From an uncultured Rhodospirillales bacterium (GTDB taxonomy: Bacteria; Pseudomonadota; Alphaproteobacteria; ATCC43930; CGMCC-115725), in NCBI GenBank assembly GCA_903897565.1, contig CAIUCF010000023.1, positions 1 to 13,612 of the forward strand: a stretch of DNA of 13,612 bases. The letters run 5' to 3'. Of the stretch, positions 6,551-13,612 are shown piece after piece. The notes beneath the pieces are model-generated. The model ran no database searches and was not told the origin of the DNA. It saw only the letters and a list, made by a program, of their open reading frames with translations. Position numbers and translations under genes: made by a program. Each line of letters begins with the position of its first letter. Within the stretch, counting starts at the first letter, position 1.

Positions 6551-6748
6551 ATGGCCGTCATCTGGCGCGACGCTTTCCTCAAGGGCCGCGCGGCGGAACT
6601 GCCGGCGAATGATCGGGTTATGATCAAAGAGGTCGCTGCCGCGCCAGGCTTCACCAATCCGGCCAATTTCGGCAACGCCTTCAAGCGCTGGTATGGGGTC
6701 TCGCCCGGTCGCTTTCGTGCCGGCCGTGCGATATCGGCGCGGGAATAG
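6551..6748 (+). pseudogene. AraC-family regulator relic (C-terminal helix-turn-helix only)
   Basis: Only the last part of an AraC/XylS DNA-binding domain remains. Residues 26-58 of this 65-codon frame contain IKEVAAAPGFTNPANFGNAF followed by KRWYGVSPGRFRA, the second helix-turn-helix and the family's closing signature. An intact AraC protein needs about 100 residues for the DNA-binding domain and usually 250-330 in all. The preceding residues do not resemble the first helix-turn-helix, and a stop codon in this frame at 6536-6538 blocks extension. I see no matching upstream fragment in the other plus frames. It is therefore most likely the remnant of a deleted regulator, plausibly the former activator of the divergent epoxide-hydrolase-like pair. 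The frame ends 7 bases before the next gene. A functional 65-residue mini-regulator is unlikely. Confidence 0.65.
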
Positions 6749-6755
6749 GGAGCCA

Positions 6756-7526
6756 ATGCGTTTCGCTCGCTTCAAGTATTCGGTCGACGTCGTACTCGCG
6801 GCGCTCTCGCTGCTGATTGCGGTGACGGTACCCGCGATGGCGCAATCGGCGAGCGCGACGCCGCCGTGCGGGGTAGCGCCGGTACCAGCGTATCCGCCGC
6901 TCGGCGCGCCCCCTGCTGTTCTGACCGGTGCCGGAAGCGGTCTGCCGGCTTCGATCGACATGACGTCCTGCGTGCATTGGGATGCCCGCGGCATGAGCCT
7001 CGTCATTCTCCTCGCCGGCCGCTTCAAGGACGCGGGCGGGGTCGAGGATCTGCTTGCGCGATTCGGCGCGATCTCGCGGCGGCCGGATATCCGCTATTAT
7101 TCGGTGAAGGACGCGAAGGTCGAGCCGCTGGTGACGGCGGCCAGCGCCGTCGCTGGTCCGGACGGCGAGACGCATCGCGGTGATTTTTCGCCCGTCGAGC
7201 TGGCCGACGGCGCGCCGCATTATTTCGTGCAGGAAGATAATCGCTCGACGGGCGAGGTCATCTACAGCATTCGAACACAATTGGTGACGGCCACTCGCCT
7301 CGTCCTCACCGTCGAGAATATCACGCCGGTGAAGAGCTATTTCATCCGGCTGTTCGATCCCGGCGATCTGCGCGCGACCTATTACCTCGATCAGCTCGGC
7401 CCGGGAGTCTGGGGCTTCTACAGCGTCGCGGGGATTCAGGAATCGACCGTCACCGGCAGCCACCACGAATCCTATGCGAACCGGGCGATCGCGGAGTTCA
7501 ATCACATCGCGACGATGGCGCATTGA
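6756..7526 (+). CDS. Exported protein of unknown function (DUF6675-like)
   Basis: The 256-residue protein starts with a clear Sec signal peptide: a basic N-terminus (MRFARFKYSV), a hydrophobic core at 11-26, and the cleavage site AMA|Q after residue 29. The mature protein should be periplasmic or secreted; it has no other membrane helix. Two cysteines, C38 and C72, could form a disulfide. The C-terminal half contains HYFVQEDNRSTGEVIYSIRT, LVLTVENITPVKSYFIRLF, and VWGFYSVAGI followed by HHESYANRAIAEFNH. From memory this resembles the DUF6675 family, which has no known activity; that assignment is tentative. The start ATG 6756 is favoured by AGGGAG at 6747-6752 (spacing only 3) and by the signal peptide beginning there. 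It may share a transcript with sdhE, although a promoter-like sequence lies between. Confidence 0.75.
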   Translation: MRFARFKYSVDVVLAALSLLIAVTVPAMAQSASATPPCGVAPVPAYPPLGAPPAVLTGAGSGLPASIDMTSCVHWDARGMSLVILLAGRFKDAGGVEDLLARFGAISRRPDIRYYSVKDAKVEPLVTAASAVAGPDGETHRGDFSPVELADGAPHYFVQEDNRSTGEVIYSIRTQLVTATRLVLTVENITPVKSYFIRLFDPGDLRATYYLDQLGPGVWGFYSVAGIQESTVTGSHHESYANRAIAEFNHIATMAH

Positions 7527-7552
7527 CGCTCTCCCATGCGCAGCACTGCCTA

Positions 7553-7580
7553 TTGGCGGGTGCCGGTGCCGTGCTATGAA
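7553..7580 (+). promoter_or_regulatory. Candidate promoter for sdhE-mfd
   Basis: TTGGCG (7553-7558) and TATGAA (7575-7580) are separated by 16 bases, and TG at 7572-7573 one base before the -10 makes it an extended -10 element. Transcription would start near 7587, about 60 bases before sdhE. This would separate sdhE-mfd from the exported-protein gene. Confidence 0.4.
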
Positions 7581-7649
7581 CGCGTCACCCTGTATGCCGG
7601 GCACGAATTCGTGTTCCCGGTTGCTGCCCGTTGCTGTGAAGGAGTGGTC

Positions 7650-7913
7650 ATGACCGATGCGGACGAGATCCGGCGCAAGCGCTTGCTGTTCCAGAGCTGG
7701 CATCGCGGCATGAAGGAGATGGATTTGGTGCTCGGTAATTTCGCCGAACGCTATCTTGCCGAATTCACCCCGGCGCAGCTCGACACCTATGAGAGCCTGC
7801 TCGCGGAGGAAGATGCCGATCTGTGGATCTGGCTGACCGGTCGCTCGCCTGTGCCCGAGGATGTCGCCTCCGAGGTCTGGACCCTGGTGCAAGAATTCCG
7901 CTTTACGGTCTAG
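7650..7913 (+). CDS. sdhE: Succinate dehydrogenase flavinylation factor SdhE
   Basis: SdhE (DUF339/SDH5 family) is a small cytosolic protein that promotes covalent FAD attachment to the succinate dehydrogenase flavoprotein SdhA. The 87 residues contain the defining RGxxE motif at 19-23 (WHRGMKEMD), preceded by the basic RRKRLLFQS helix. The LVLGNF and EDADLWIWLTG segments are typical of the family. The start ATG 7650 has AAGGAG at 7639-7644, 5 bases upstream; an in-frame ATG at 7536 would add residues unlike the family. It lies directly before mfd, a recurrent gene order in alphaproteobacteria (often with recG nearby, not seen here). No sdh structural genes are in the window. Confidence 0.93.
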   Translation: MTDADEIRRKRLLFQSWHRGMKEMDLVLGNFAERYLAEFTPAQLDTYESLLAEEDADLWIWLTGRSPVPEDVASEVWTLVQEFRFTV

Positions 7914-7917
7914 GTCG

Positions 7918-10900
7918 TTGGTTCCCCTGCACACATTGCTCGCCAAGCCCGGCGAGGTCCTGATTCATGGCGCGCCTGAAGGCCATGACGCCCAGGTGCT
8001 CGGCAGTCTCGTCGCCGGCGGGCTTGTGCCCAACCTGCTCCATGTTTGTCGCGACGATTCTCGGGTCGATCAACTCCTCACCGCACTCGGCTTCTTCGTG
8101 CCCGAGGTCGAGGTCCTGGTGTTTCCGGCCTGGGACTGCCTGCCCTATGACCGCGTCTCGCCGCATGCCGATCTGCTGAGCCGGCGCATCGACGTGTTGT
8201 CGCGTCTGGCGGCGACGCCGACCGCGCGGCGCATCGTGCTGACCACCGTCAGTGCCCTGACGCAGCGGGTGCCGCCGCGCCAGACCTTCGCCGAGCGCGT
8301 GCTGCGGCTTTCGGCCGGAACCCGGATCGCGACGGCGGGGCTGCTCGAATTCCTCCAGGGCAACGGCTATCATCGCACCGACACCGTGCGGGACTCTGGT
8401 GAGTTCGCGGTGCGCGGCGGCATCATCGACCTCTACCCAACGGGCGAAGACGAACCCGTGCGGCTCGACTTCTTCGGCGACGAGCTCGAGGGCTTGCGCC
8501 ATTTCGATCCGATCACCCAGCGCTCGACCGATCCGCTCAAACTGTTGGTGCTCAAGCCGGTCAACGAAGTGTTGCTCGACGCCGCGACGATCTCGCGGTT
8601 CCGGACGCGGTATCGCGACCAGTTCGGCACCGTCGCCAAGGATGACGCGCTCTACGAGGCGGTCAGCGAAGGCCGCCGCCATGTCGGCATGGAACATTGG
8701 CTACCGCTCTATTACGACCAGCTCGAAACGCTGTTCGACTATCTGCCGAAAGCCGTCGTCACCTTCGATCACGCCGCCGAAGAGGTCCGCCAACATCGGA
8801 TCGAGACGATCGAGGAGTTCTATGCGGCACGGCGCAGCTTTACCGCGAGCAGCACGGTCGATGCCTCGATGCGCTACAAGCCGGTCGAGCCGGCGCAGCT
8901 CTTCATCACCGACGAGGAATGGGGCGGCCTGCTCGCACATCGGGCGATCGCCCGGCTGACGCCGTTCGCGCCGCCGCCGGAGGCGGTTACGACCGCCTAC
9001 GACGCCGGCGCCCGGCCTGGCATCGCGATGGCCGGGATCAGCTTTGTCGAGGCGCGCGCCAACCCTAAGATCAACGTCTTCGACGTGCTGCGCGAACGCG
9101 CCGCGGGACTGCAGGCCGAGGGCCGCAAGGTCGCCGTTGCCGCCTTCAGTACCGGTGCCGCCGAGCGCCTGAAGCATGTCCTCACCGAGCGCGAGATTGG
9201 TTTTGCCGAACGCGCCGATTCCTGGGCCGAGTTGCAGAAGCTGTCGCCGCGCAAGCTCGGAATTATCGTGCTGCCGCTAGAGCGCGGCTATGAATCCGGC
9301 AAGTTCACGTTGATCAGCGAGCAGGACATCCTCGGCGATCGCCTGATCCGGCCGCCGCGCAAGCGCAGCAATATCGACAAGTTCATCGCCGAGGTGTCGA
9401 GCCTTGCGGTCGGCGACATCGTCGTCCACCGCGACCACGGCATCGGCCGCTACGAGGGACTGGAGACGCTCGATGTCGGCGGCGGGGCCCATGACTGCCT
9501 GAAGGTCGTCTATCACGGCGACGACAAGCTGTTCGTCCCGGTCGAGAATATCGAGATTCTGTCGCGCTATGGCTCGGAGGATGCGGAAGCCCAGCTCGAC
9601 CGGCTGGGTGGGGTCGCCTGGCAGTCGCGCAAGGCGCGGGTCAAGCAGCGCATCAAGGACATCGCCGATTCGCTGATCAAGATCGCGGCCGAGCGCCAGC
9701 TCCGCGAAGGCGAGGTCGTGGCGGCGCCGGAGGGCTTGTACCAGGAATTCGCGGCGCGCTTCCCCTATCCTGAGACTGACGACCAGCTCAACGCCATCGC
9801 CGATGTGCTCGGCGATCTTGCATCCGGCAAGCCGATGGACCGCCTGGTTTGCGGCGACGTCGGCTTCGGCAAGACCGAGGTTGCCTTGCGCGCGGCCTTC
9901 GTCGCCGCCATGACTGGGGTTCAGGTCGCGATCGTGGTGCCGACGACCCTGCTGTGCCGACAGCATTTCAAGACCTTTTCGACCCGCTTCGCCGGGCTGC
10001 CGCTGCGGGTCGCGCAGCTTTCCCGTCTGGTGACGGCGAAGGAAGCGGCCGAGACCCGTCAGGCGCTGGCCGAGGGCAAGATCGACGTCGTCGTCGGCAC
10101 CCACGCCATCCTCGCCAAGGCGATGAAGTTCCAGAATCTCGGCCTGCTGATCATCGACGAGGAGCAGCATTTCGGCGTCGCCCAGAAGGAGGCGCTGAAG
10201 CAGCTCAAGGCCAATGTCCACGTCCTGACGCTGACCGCGACGCCGATTCCGCGGACACTGCAGATGGCGCTTTCCGGCGTGCGCGAGATGAGCCTGATCG
10301 CGACACCGCCGATCGATCGTCTCGCCGTCCGCACCTTCGTGATGCCGTTCGATCCGGTCATCATCCGCGAGGCGATCCTGCGCGAACGCCATCGCGGCGG
10401 CCAGACCTTCTATATCGTGCCGCGCATAAAGGATCTCGACGAGGTCAAGCAGACGCTGACCGCGCTGGTGCCGGAGATCAAGGTCGCCACGGCCCATGGC
10501 AAGCTGGCCCCCACCGAACTCGAGGACGTGATGTCGGCGTTCGACGAGGGCAAATACGACGTGCTGCTGGCGACCAATATCGTCGAAAGCGGACTCGATA
10601 TTCCGGCGGCCAACACCATTATTCTCCATCGCGCCGGCATGTTCGGCCTCGCCCAGCTCTATCAGCTGCGGGGCCGCGTCGGCCGCGGCAAGATCAGGGC
10701 CTACGCCTATCTGACCCTGCCGCCGAACCAGCAGCCGACCGAGGCGGCGCAGAAACGACTCCAGGTCATGGAGACGCTCGACACGCTCGGTGCCGGCTTC
10801 CAGCTCGCCTCGCATGATCTCGATATCCGCGGTGCCGGCAATTTGCTCGGCGACGAGCAATCCGGCCATATCAAGGAAGTCGGGATCGAGCTCTACCAGC

Positions 10901-11583
10901 ACCTGCTGGAGGAGGCGGTCGCTTCTGCGCAGGCCCGTGCCGCAGGCGAGCAGCCTGTCGCCGAGGAATGGACGCCGCAGATCACGCTCGGTACCGCGGT
11001 GCTGATCCCGGAGGTGTATGTCGCCGATCTGTCGGTCCGCCTCGGCCTTTATCGCCGCCTGTCCGATCTCGTCGACCAGCGCGAGGTCGAGGCCTTCGCA
11101 GCTGAGTTGATCGATCGCTTCGGGCCATTGCCGCCGGAAGTCGAGAACCTGTTCCAGACCATGACGATCAAGCGGCTGTGCAAGGAGGCCGGTGTCGAAA
11201 AGGTCGATGCCGGGCCGAAGGGCGTGGTCCTGACCTTCCATGACAACCGCTTCGCCAATCCGCCCAAGCTGATCGAGATGATCCAGCGGGAATCGCCGAT
11301 GATGAAGCTGCGCCCCGACCAGAAGCTGGTCTGGTTGCGCGATTTCGAGGTCGCGGCCGAGCGGGTCGCCGGCGTCGAGAAACTGCTGCGCCGGCTCGCG
11401 CGCTATGCCCGCGACGAGGAAGATCCTGCCGACAGGGCGACGTTGCTGCCCTCTACCCAGGTGTCGCCGCCGAAAACCGGCCCGGCGATGCTGTCGAAGA
11501 ATCCGGCCAAGCCCACGGTCAAGCCCCTGGTCCGCGGCAAGAGCGCCTTCAGCTTTCCCACGACCTTCGGCAAGCGCCGTTAG
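7918..11583 (+). CDS. mfd: Transcription-repair coupling factor Mfd
   Basis: Mfd is an ATP-driven DNA translocase that removes RNA polymerase stalled at lesions and recruits UvrA for nucleotide excision repair. From TTG 7918 it has about 1221 residues. Visible are the UvrB-like N-terminal module (FPAWDCLPYDRVSPHADLLS), the RNA polymerase-interaction domain near 498-575 (VVHRDHGIGRYEGL), Walker A GDVGFGKT (646-653), DEEQ (747-750), motif III TAT (773-775), motif VI QLRGRVGR (916-923) and the D7 region (about 1020-1165). It is slightly long because of a basic tail after about 1170. The start is uncertain. TTG 7918 lies 4 bases after the sdhE stop with only a weak AGG upstream. Alternatives are TTG 7936 and ATG 7861, the latter overlapping sdhE by 53 bases. 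It is probably coupled to sdhE. Confidence 0.96.
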   Translation: MVPLHTLLAKPGEVLIHGAPEGHDAQVLGSLVAGGLVPNLLHVCRDDSRVDQLLTALGFFVPEVEVLVFPAWDCLPYDRVSPHADLLSRRIDVLSRLAATPTARRIVLTTVSALTQRVPPRQTFAERVLRLSAGTRIATAGLLEFLQGNGYHRTDTVRDSGEFAVRGGIIDLYPTGEDEPVRLDFFGDELEGLRHFDPITQRSTDPLKLLVLKPVNEVLLDAATISRFRTRYRDQFGTVAKDDALYEAVSEGRRHVGMEHWLPLYYDQLETLFDYLPKAVVTFDHAAEEVRQHRIETIEEFYAARRSFTASSTVDASMRYKPVEPAQLFITDEEWGGLLAHRAIARLTPFAPPPEAVTTAYDAGARPGIAMAGISFVEARANPKINVFDVLRERAAGLQAEGRKVAVAAFSTGAAERLKHVLTEREIGFAERADSWAELQKLSPRKLGIIVLPLERGYESGKFTLISEQDILGDRLIRPPRKRSNIDKFIAEVSSLAVGDIVVHRDHGIGRYEGLETLDVGGGAHDCLKVVYHGDDKLFVPVENIEILSRYGSEDAEAQLDRLGGVAWQSRKARVKQRIKDIADSLIKIAAERQLREGEVVAAPEGLYQEFAARFPYPETDDQLNAIADVLGDLASGKPMDRLVCGDVGFGKTEVALRAAFVAAMTGVQVAIVVPTTLLCRQHFKTFSTRFAGLPLRVAQLSRLVTAKEAAETRQALAEGKIDVVVGTHAILAKAMKFQNLGLLIIDEEQHFGVAQKEALKQLKANVHVLTLTATPIPRTLQMALSGVREMSLIATPPIDRLAVRTFVMPFDPVIIREAILRERHRGGQTFYIVPRIKDLDEVKQTLTALVPEIKVATAHGKLAPTELEDVMSAFDEGKYDVLLATNIVESGLDIPAANTIILHRAGMFGLAQLYQLRGRVGRGKIRAYAYLTLPPNQQPTEAAQKRLQVMETLDTLGAGFQLASHDLDIRGAGNLLGDEQSGHIKEVGIELYQHLLEEAVASAQARAAGEQPVAEEWTPQITLGTAVLIPEVYVADLSVRLGLYRRLSDLVDQREVEAFAAELIDRFGPLPPEVENLFQTMTIKRLCKEAGVEKVDAGPKGVVLTFHDNRFANPPKLIEMIQRESPMMKLRPDQKLVWLRDFEVAAERVAGVEKLLRRLARYARDEEDPADRATLLPSTQVSPPKTGPAMLSKNPAKPTVKPLVRGKSAFSFPTTFGKRR

Positions 11584-12077
11584 AGGCTCCGCGCGAGATA
11601 GCGCACGGTCTTCTCGCCGTGATGGATGGCGGCGCTGCCGACCTCGGTGAAGCCGAGTGCGGCATGGAAGGCGTCCGAGCCCGGATTGGGCGGCGCGATA
11701 TTGACCTCGCAGACGATTACCTCGTGGCCGGCGCGGCGCGCGCGGGCGAACAGGGCGTCATAAAGCCGGCGAGCCAGGCCGCGCCCACGGGCCACCGGTG
11801 AGACACAGATCCGATCGACATAGGCGAACCGCGGGTAGCGGTCGCGGAACCAGAGGAAATTCGGGCTGTCATAGTCGGCTGTCTCGTCGAAGCTCAGCAT
11901 GAACGCATCGCTCGCGCCGATCCGGCAGGCATAGAATGCCTCACCCACGAGATGGCGAAAGCGGGCGGCGTCGAGCAGCGACAATTCGGCCGCGTGGGCG
12001 TTGTTGAGCGCGAGCAGATGCGCGACTAGGATCCCGTCGTCGAGATCAATAGGAACTGGCGCGTCGCATTGAGTCAT
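11580..12077 (-). CDS. GNAT family N-acetyltransferase
   Basis: The 165-residue protein has the GNAT fold signature for acetyl-CoA transfer: the beta-4 strand YVDRICVSP (86-94), the pyrophosphate-binding loop ARGRGLARRL (96-105), and the later NPGSDAFHAALGFTEVG (131-147), in which the Asn and GF positions are typical. The acceptor substrate is unknown and could be a small molecule, protein or antibiotic-like amine. ATG 12077 lies 3 bases after the stop of the upstream FrnE-like gene, with no strong Shine-Dalgarno sequence, so translation is probably coupled. It is the last gene of the minus-strand run. Its TAA (11582-11580) overlaps the mfd TAG (11581-11583), leaving no room for a terminator between the convergent genes. 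Confidence 0.88.
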   Translation of the reverse strand: MTQCDAPVPIDLDDGILVAHLLALNNAHAAELSLLDAARFRHLVGEAFYACRIGASDAFMLSFDETADYDSPNFLWFRDRYPRFAYVDRICVSPVARGRGLARRLYDALFARARRAGHEVIVCEVNIAPPNPGSDAFHAALGFTEVGSAAIHHGEKTVRYLARSL

Positions 12078-12080
12078 GGC

Positions 12081-12725
12081 TCAGGCGTCCACGGGGGCAG
12101 GGGAGAGGTCGAGCAGGGGCAGGAAGACCTCTGGTTCCTGGGCGCCGGAGAGCGCGTAGCGACTGTCGACGATGAAGCAGGGCACGCCCTTGATGCCGAG
12201 GTTGCGTACGCGCTGGTGATCCTTGAGCACCGCGAGCCGGCCGTCGTCGCCGGCGAGAAATGCCAGCGCATCCTGCCGATCGATCCCAACCTCCGATGCG
12301 AGTTCGGCAAGCACGGCGTGACGGGCGAGGTCGCGGCCGAAGCCGAAATAGCCCCGATACACCGCGGTGACGAGCCGCAATTGCAGCGTCTCGTCAACGA
12401 GTTGGTGCCGCCCGACCCATTGCACCAGTCGATGCGCATCAATGCTGTTCGGCATCACGTCGATGCGCGCGTAATCGAACAGACCTTCATCGGGGGCGGC
12501 GGCCCTCAGGAGGTTGGCGATGACCCGGTTGGGGTCGCCACCCGATGCCGCGCTCAGGTACAGCGGCAGCGGAATTCCTTCAGGCGGAGCGTCGGGATTG
12601 AGCAGGAAAGGCCGCCAGAGGATCCGCGGCCGGCGGCCGGGGCGCAAAGCCAGGGCTCGCTGCAGCCGAATCAGCCCGAGATAGCACCAGGGGCAGACGA
12701 GATCGGCGACGATTTCGATCACCAT
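12081..12725 (-). CDS. DsbA-family oxidoreductase, FrnE-like
   Basis: The 214-residue protein is a cytoplasmic thioredoxin-fold protein of the FrnE/2-hydroxychromene-2-carboxylate isomerase group. It has the active-site motif C11-P-W-C14 right after the first strand (IEIVADLVCPWCYLG), a helical insertion with MPNSIDAHRLVQW (91-103), and the cis-proline region GIKGVPCFIVD (177-187) with P182. There is no signal peptide, in contrast to periplasmic DsbA. FrnE-like proteins elsewhere act in cytosolic disulfide chemistry and stress tolerance or as isomerases. The CPWC pair favours redox activity, because classical isomerases lack this double-cysteine motif. C183 just after the cis-proline is an extra cysteine to note. 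The gene sits 33 bases after the CHAD gene and 3 before the GNAT gene, which suggests one operon. Confidence 0.88.
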   Translation of the reverse strand: MVIEIVADLVCPWCYLGLIRLQRALALRPGRRPRILWRPFLLNPDAPPEGIPLPLYLSAASGGDPNRVIANLLRAAAPDEGLFDYARIDVMPNSIDAHRLVQWVGRHQLVDETLQLRLVTAVYRGYFGFGRDLARHAVLAELASEVGIDRQDALAFLAGDDGRLAVLKDHQRVRNLGIKGVPCFIVDSRYALSGAQEPEVFLPLLDLSPAPVDA

Positions 12726-12758
12726 GGCTGAGATCCAAACCGCGGCATGGTCTCGGGC

Positions 12759-13612
12759 CTATTTGTCTTTCCAGTACCGCTTGACCTCCAGGAATGCGGT
12801 CCAGGATTGCTCGAATTGGGCACGGGCGGTTGCCGCCTGCGCCGCGGTCCAGCCGTTGAACAGGCCGATCGCGTGCATATCCGGGTTCTGGCCGCTTCCG
12901 CATAGCCGCAACACCAGACCGCGCGAGGTCGCGGCGTCGTTGATGGTGCCCAGGATATCCTGGAGCTGGGCAAGGGCTGCGACGTAACGCTTGGCCGCCT
13001 TGCCTGGGAACAAGCGGGCGAAGAATTCCGAGGTGTAGCGCAGCTTCTTGGCTTCGATCCGCAGGGCGTGGAGCTCCTCGGGTCGCGGATCCTTGAGGCC
13101 ATGTGCCGATTTGAGGAATTTGCGATGGCGCTTGCCGAGCAGGTCTTGAGCCAGGGCGACGAGCGGCTGATCCAGCCAGAATTGCGCATCCGCGCTCGGT
13201 GGTTCGGGCCAAATCCCGGCGTCGAACCAAGCGGCGAGGCGCAGCGAGAGATCCATGAAGGCTGCGCTCACCCGCCGATCGGCGGCCCGATCTCCGGAGA
13301 CAGCGGCGAACGCCGCGGCGGCAGCCTGTTCGCGGAGCACCACGCCGGTGAGGCGAAGGCTCGCGAGCGTTCGCTCCTCGGGAAGCCATTCCTCCATCGG
13401 CGTCAGCGTGTCGGCAAGAAAGACGTCCCATTCGCGCGCGTCGCCCAGACGGGAGGCGACGGCATTCAATTCCTGGCCGAGAGCTCGTCGCGTCAGGGTG
13501 GGCAGAACCGGGGCAAAAACCGAGAGGATGGACCGGAGGCGGCGGATCGCCACCCGCGCCTGGTGGATGCGCTCGGGCTTTTGCGAGCGGACCAATGCGT
13601 CGACCTCGATGC
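12759..13612 (-). CDS. CHAD domain protein (5' end outside window)
   Basis: The 283 visible residues form a CHAD domain, an alpha-helical domain with conserved histidines and many basic residues that binds polyphosphate in characterised members. The two signatures are IHQARVAIRRLRS (15-27 of the visible part) and ELHALRIEAKKLRYTSEFF (179-197), each followed by the typical partner motifs RLGDAREWDVF and LGTINDAATSRG. The frame stays open to the right edge with coding-like residues (IEVDALVRSQ), so the start is outside. An N-terminal CYTH (triphosphatase-like) domain is common in such proteins and may lie beyond the window. TTG at 13595 could be mistaken for a start but would cut into the first CHAD helix. 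It leads the CHAD, FrnE-like and GNAT run; a functional link among them is not established. Confidence 0.92.
   Translation of the reverse strand, partial: IEVDALVRSQKPERIHQARVAIRRLRSILSVFAPVLPTLTRRALGQELNAVASRLGDAREWDVFLADTLTPMEEWLPEERTLASLRLTGVVLREQAAAAAFAAVSGDRAADRRVSAAFMDLSLRLAAWFDAGIWPEPPSADAQFWLDQPLVALAQDLLGKRHRKFLKSAHGLKDPRPEELHALRIEAKKLRYTSEFFARLFPGKAAKRYVAALAQLQDILGTINDAATSRGLVLRLCGSGQNPDMHAIGLFNGWTAAQAATARAQFEQSWTAFLEVKRYWKDK

Noticed and set aside
6508..6612. 34-codon plus-strand frame before the AraC relic, considered as the missing regulator N-terminus
   Set aside because: It is in a different frame, has no recognisable AraC sequence, and is far too short to restore the missing domain.
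6681..7946. Minus-strand open frame of 421 codons across the exported protein and sdhE
   Set aside because: Its translation is low-complexity and Arg-rich, while the plus strand has a signal peptide, ribosome-binding sites and the SdhE motif.
9277..11241. Minus-strand open frame of 654 codons opposite mfd
   Set aside because: It is a GC-driven antisense frame: Arg/Asp/His/Gln-rich with no recognisable domain, and fully covered by the strongly conserved mfd.
12580..13431. Minus-strand frame of 283 codons overlapping the CHAD and FrnE-like genes
   Set aside because: It is a shifted frame of two recognisable genes, with Arg/Pro/Ala-rich shadow composition.
1..13612. CRISPR array, insertion sequence, prophage, toxin-antitoxin or known defence cassette
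   Set aside because: No regularly spaced direct repeats, transposase or integrase motifs, terminal inverted repeats, or small toxin-antitoxin pairs were seen on either strand.

Overview
This GC-rich window looks like alphaproteobacterial chromosome, possibly from a Rhodospirillales-type organism; the class is fairly secure and the order is a guess. The main evidence is a fused ispDF gene followed by pgpA, and an sdhE gene directly in front of mfd. No tRNA, rRNA, CRISPR array, insertion sequence or phage gene was seen. The right-hand and left-hand genes run off the window.

Layout. Positions 1-1566 (minus strand) carry ispDF and a 3'-truncated pgpA, coupled by a one-base stop/start overlap: isoprenoid precursor synthesis followed by phospholipid synthesis. 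A 270-base, partly AT-rich gap with three short dyads separates ispDF from a divergent PAS_5-type PAS protein (1837-2328, plus). That gene converges on a LysR regulator (2339-3250, minus). The LysR gene is divergent from a four-helix DoxX membrane protein (3367-3837, plus), and the gap between them holds a clear operator-like dyad over a plausible doxX promoter. A strong hairpin separates doxX from sthA (3952-5343, plus), a soluble pyridine nucleotide transhydrogenase that most likely starts at TTG. A second hairpin follows sthA.

Positions 5432-6338 (minus) hold two tandem paralogues of the limonene-1,2-epoxide hydrolase fold family. Both keep all the recognised catalytic residues, and a small hairpin lies between them. 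Upstream, on the opposite strand, is a relic of an AraC regulator that retains only its last DNA-binding helices (6551-6748). Next comes a secreted or periplasmic protein of unknown function (6756-7526). The sdhE-mfd pair (7650-11583) then links succinate dehydrogenase flavinylation to transcription-coupled repair only by gene order.

The right end is a minus-strand run: a CHAD-domain protein (5' end outside the window), a FrnE/DsbA-like thioredoxin-fold protein with a CPWC site, and a GNAT acetyltransferase. The last gene's stop codon overlaps the mfd stop codon head-on.

Most genes here are ordinary housekeeping or common accessory families. I found no convincing new multi-gene system. The places most worth a second look are the tandem epoxide-hydrolase-like pair beside the dead AraC gene, the dyad-rich leader of the PAS gene, and the LysR/doxX operator.
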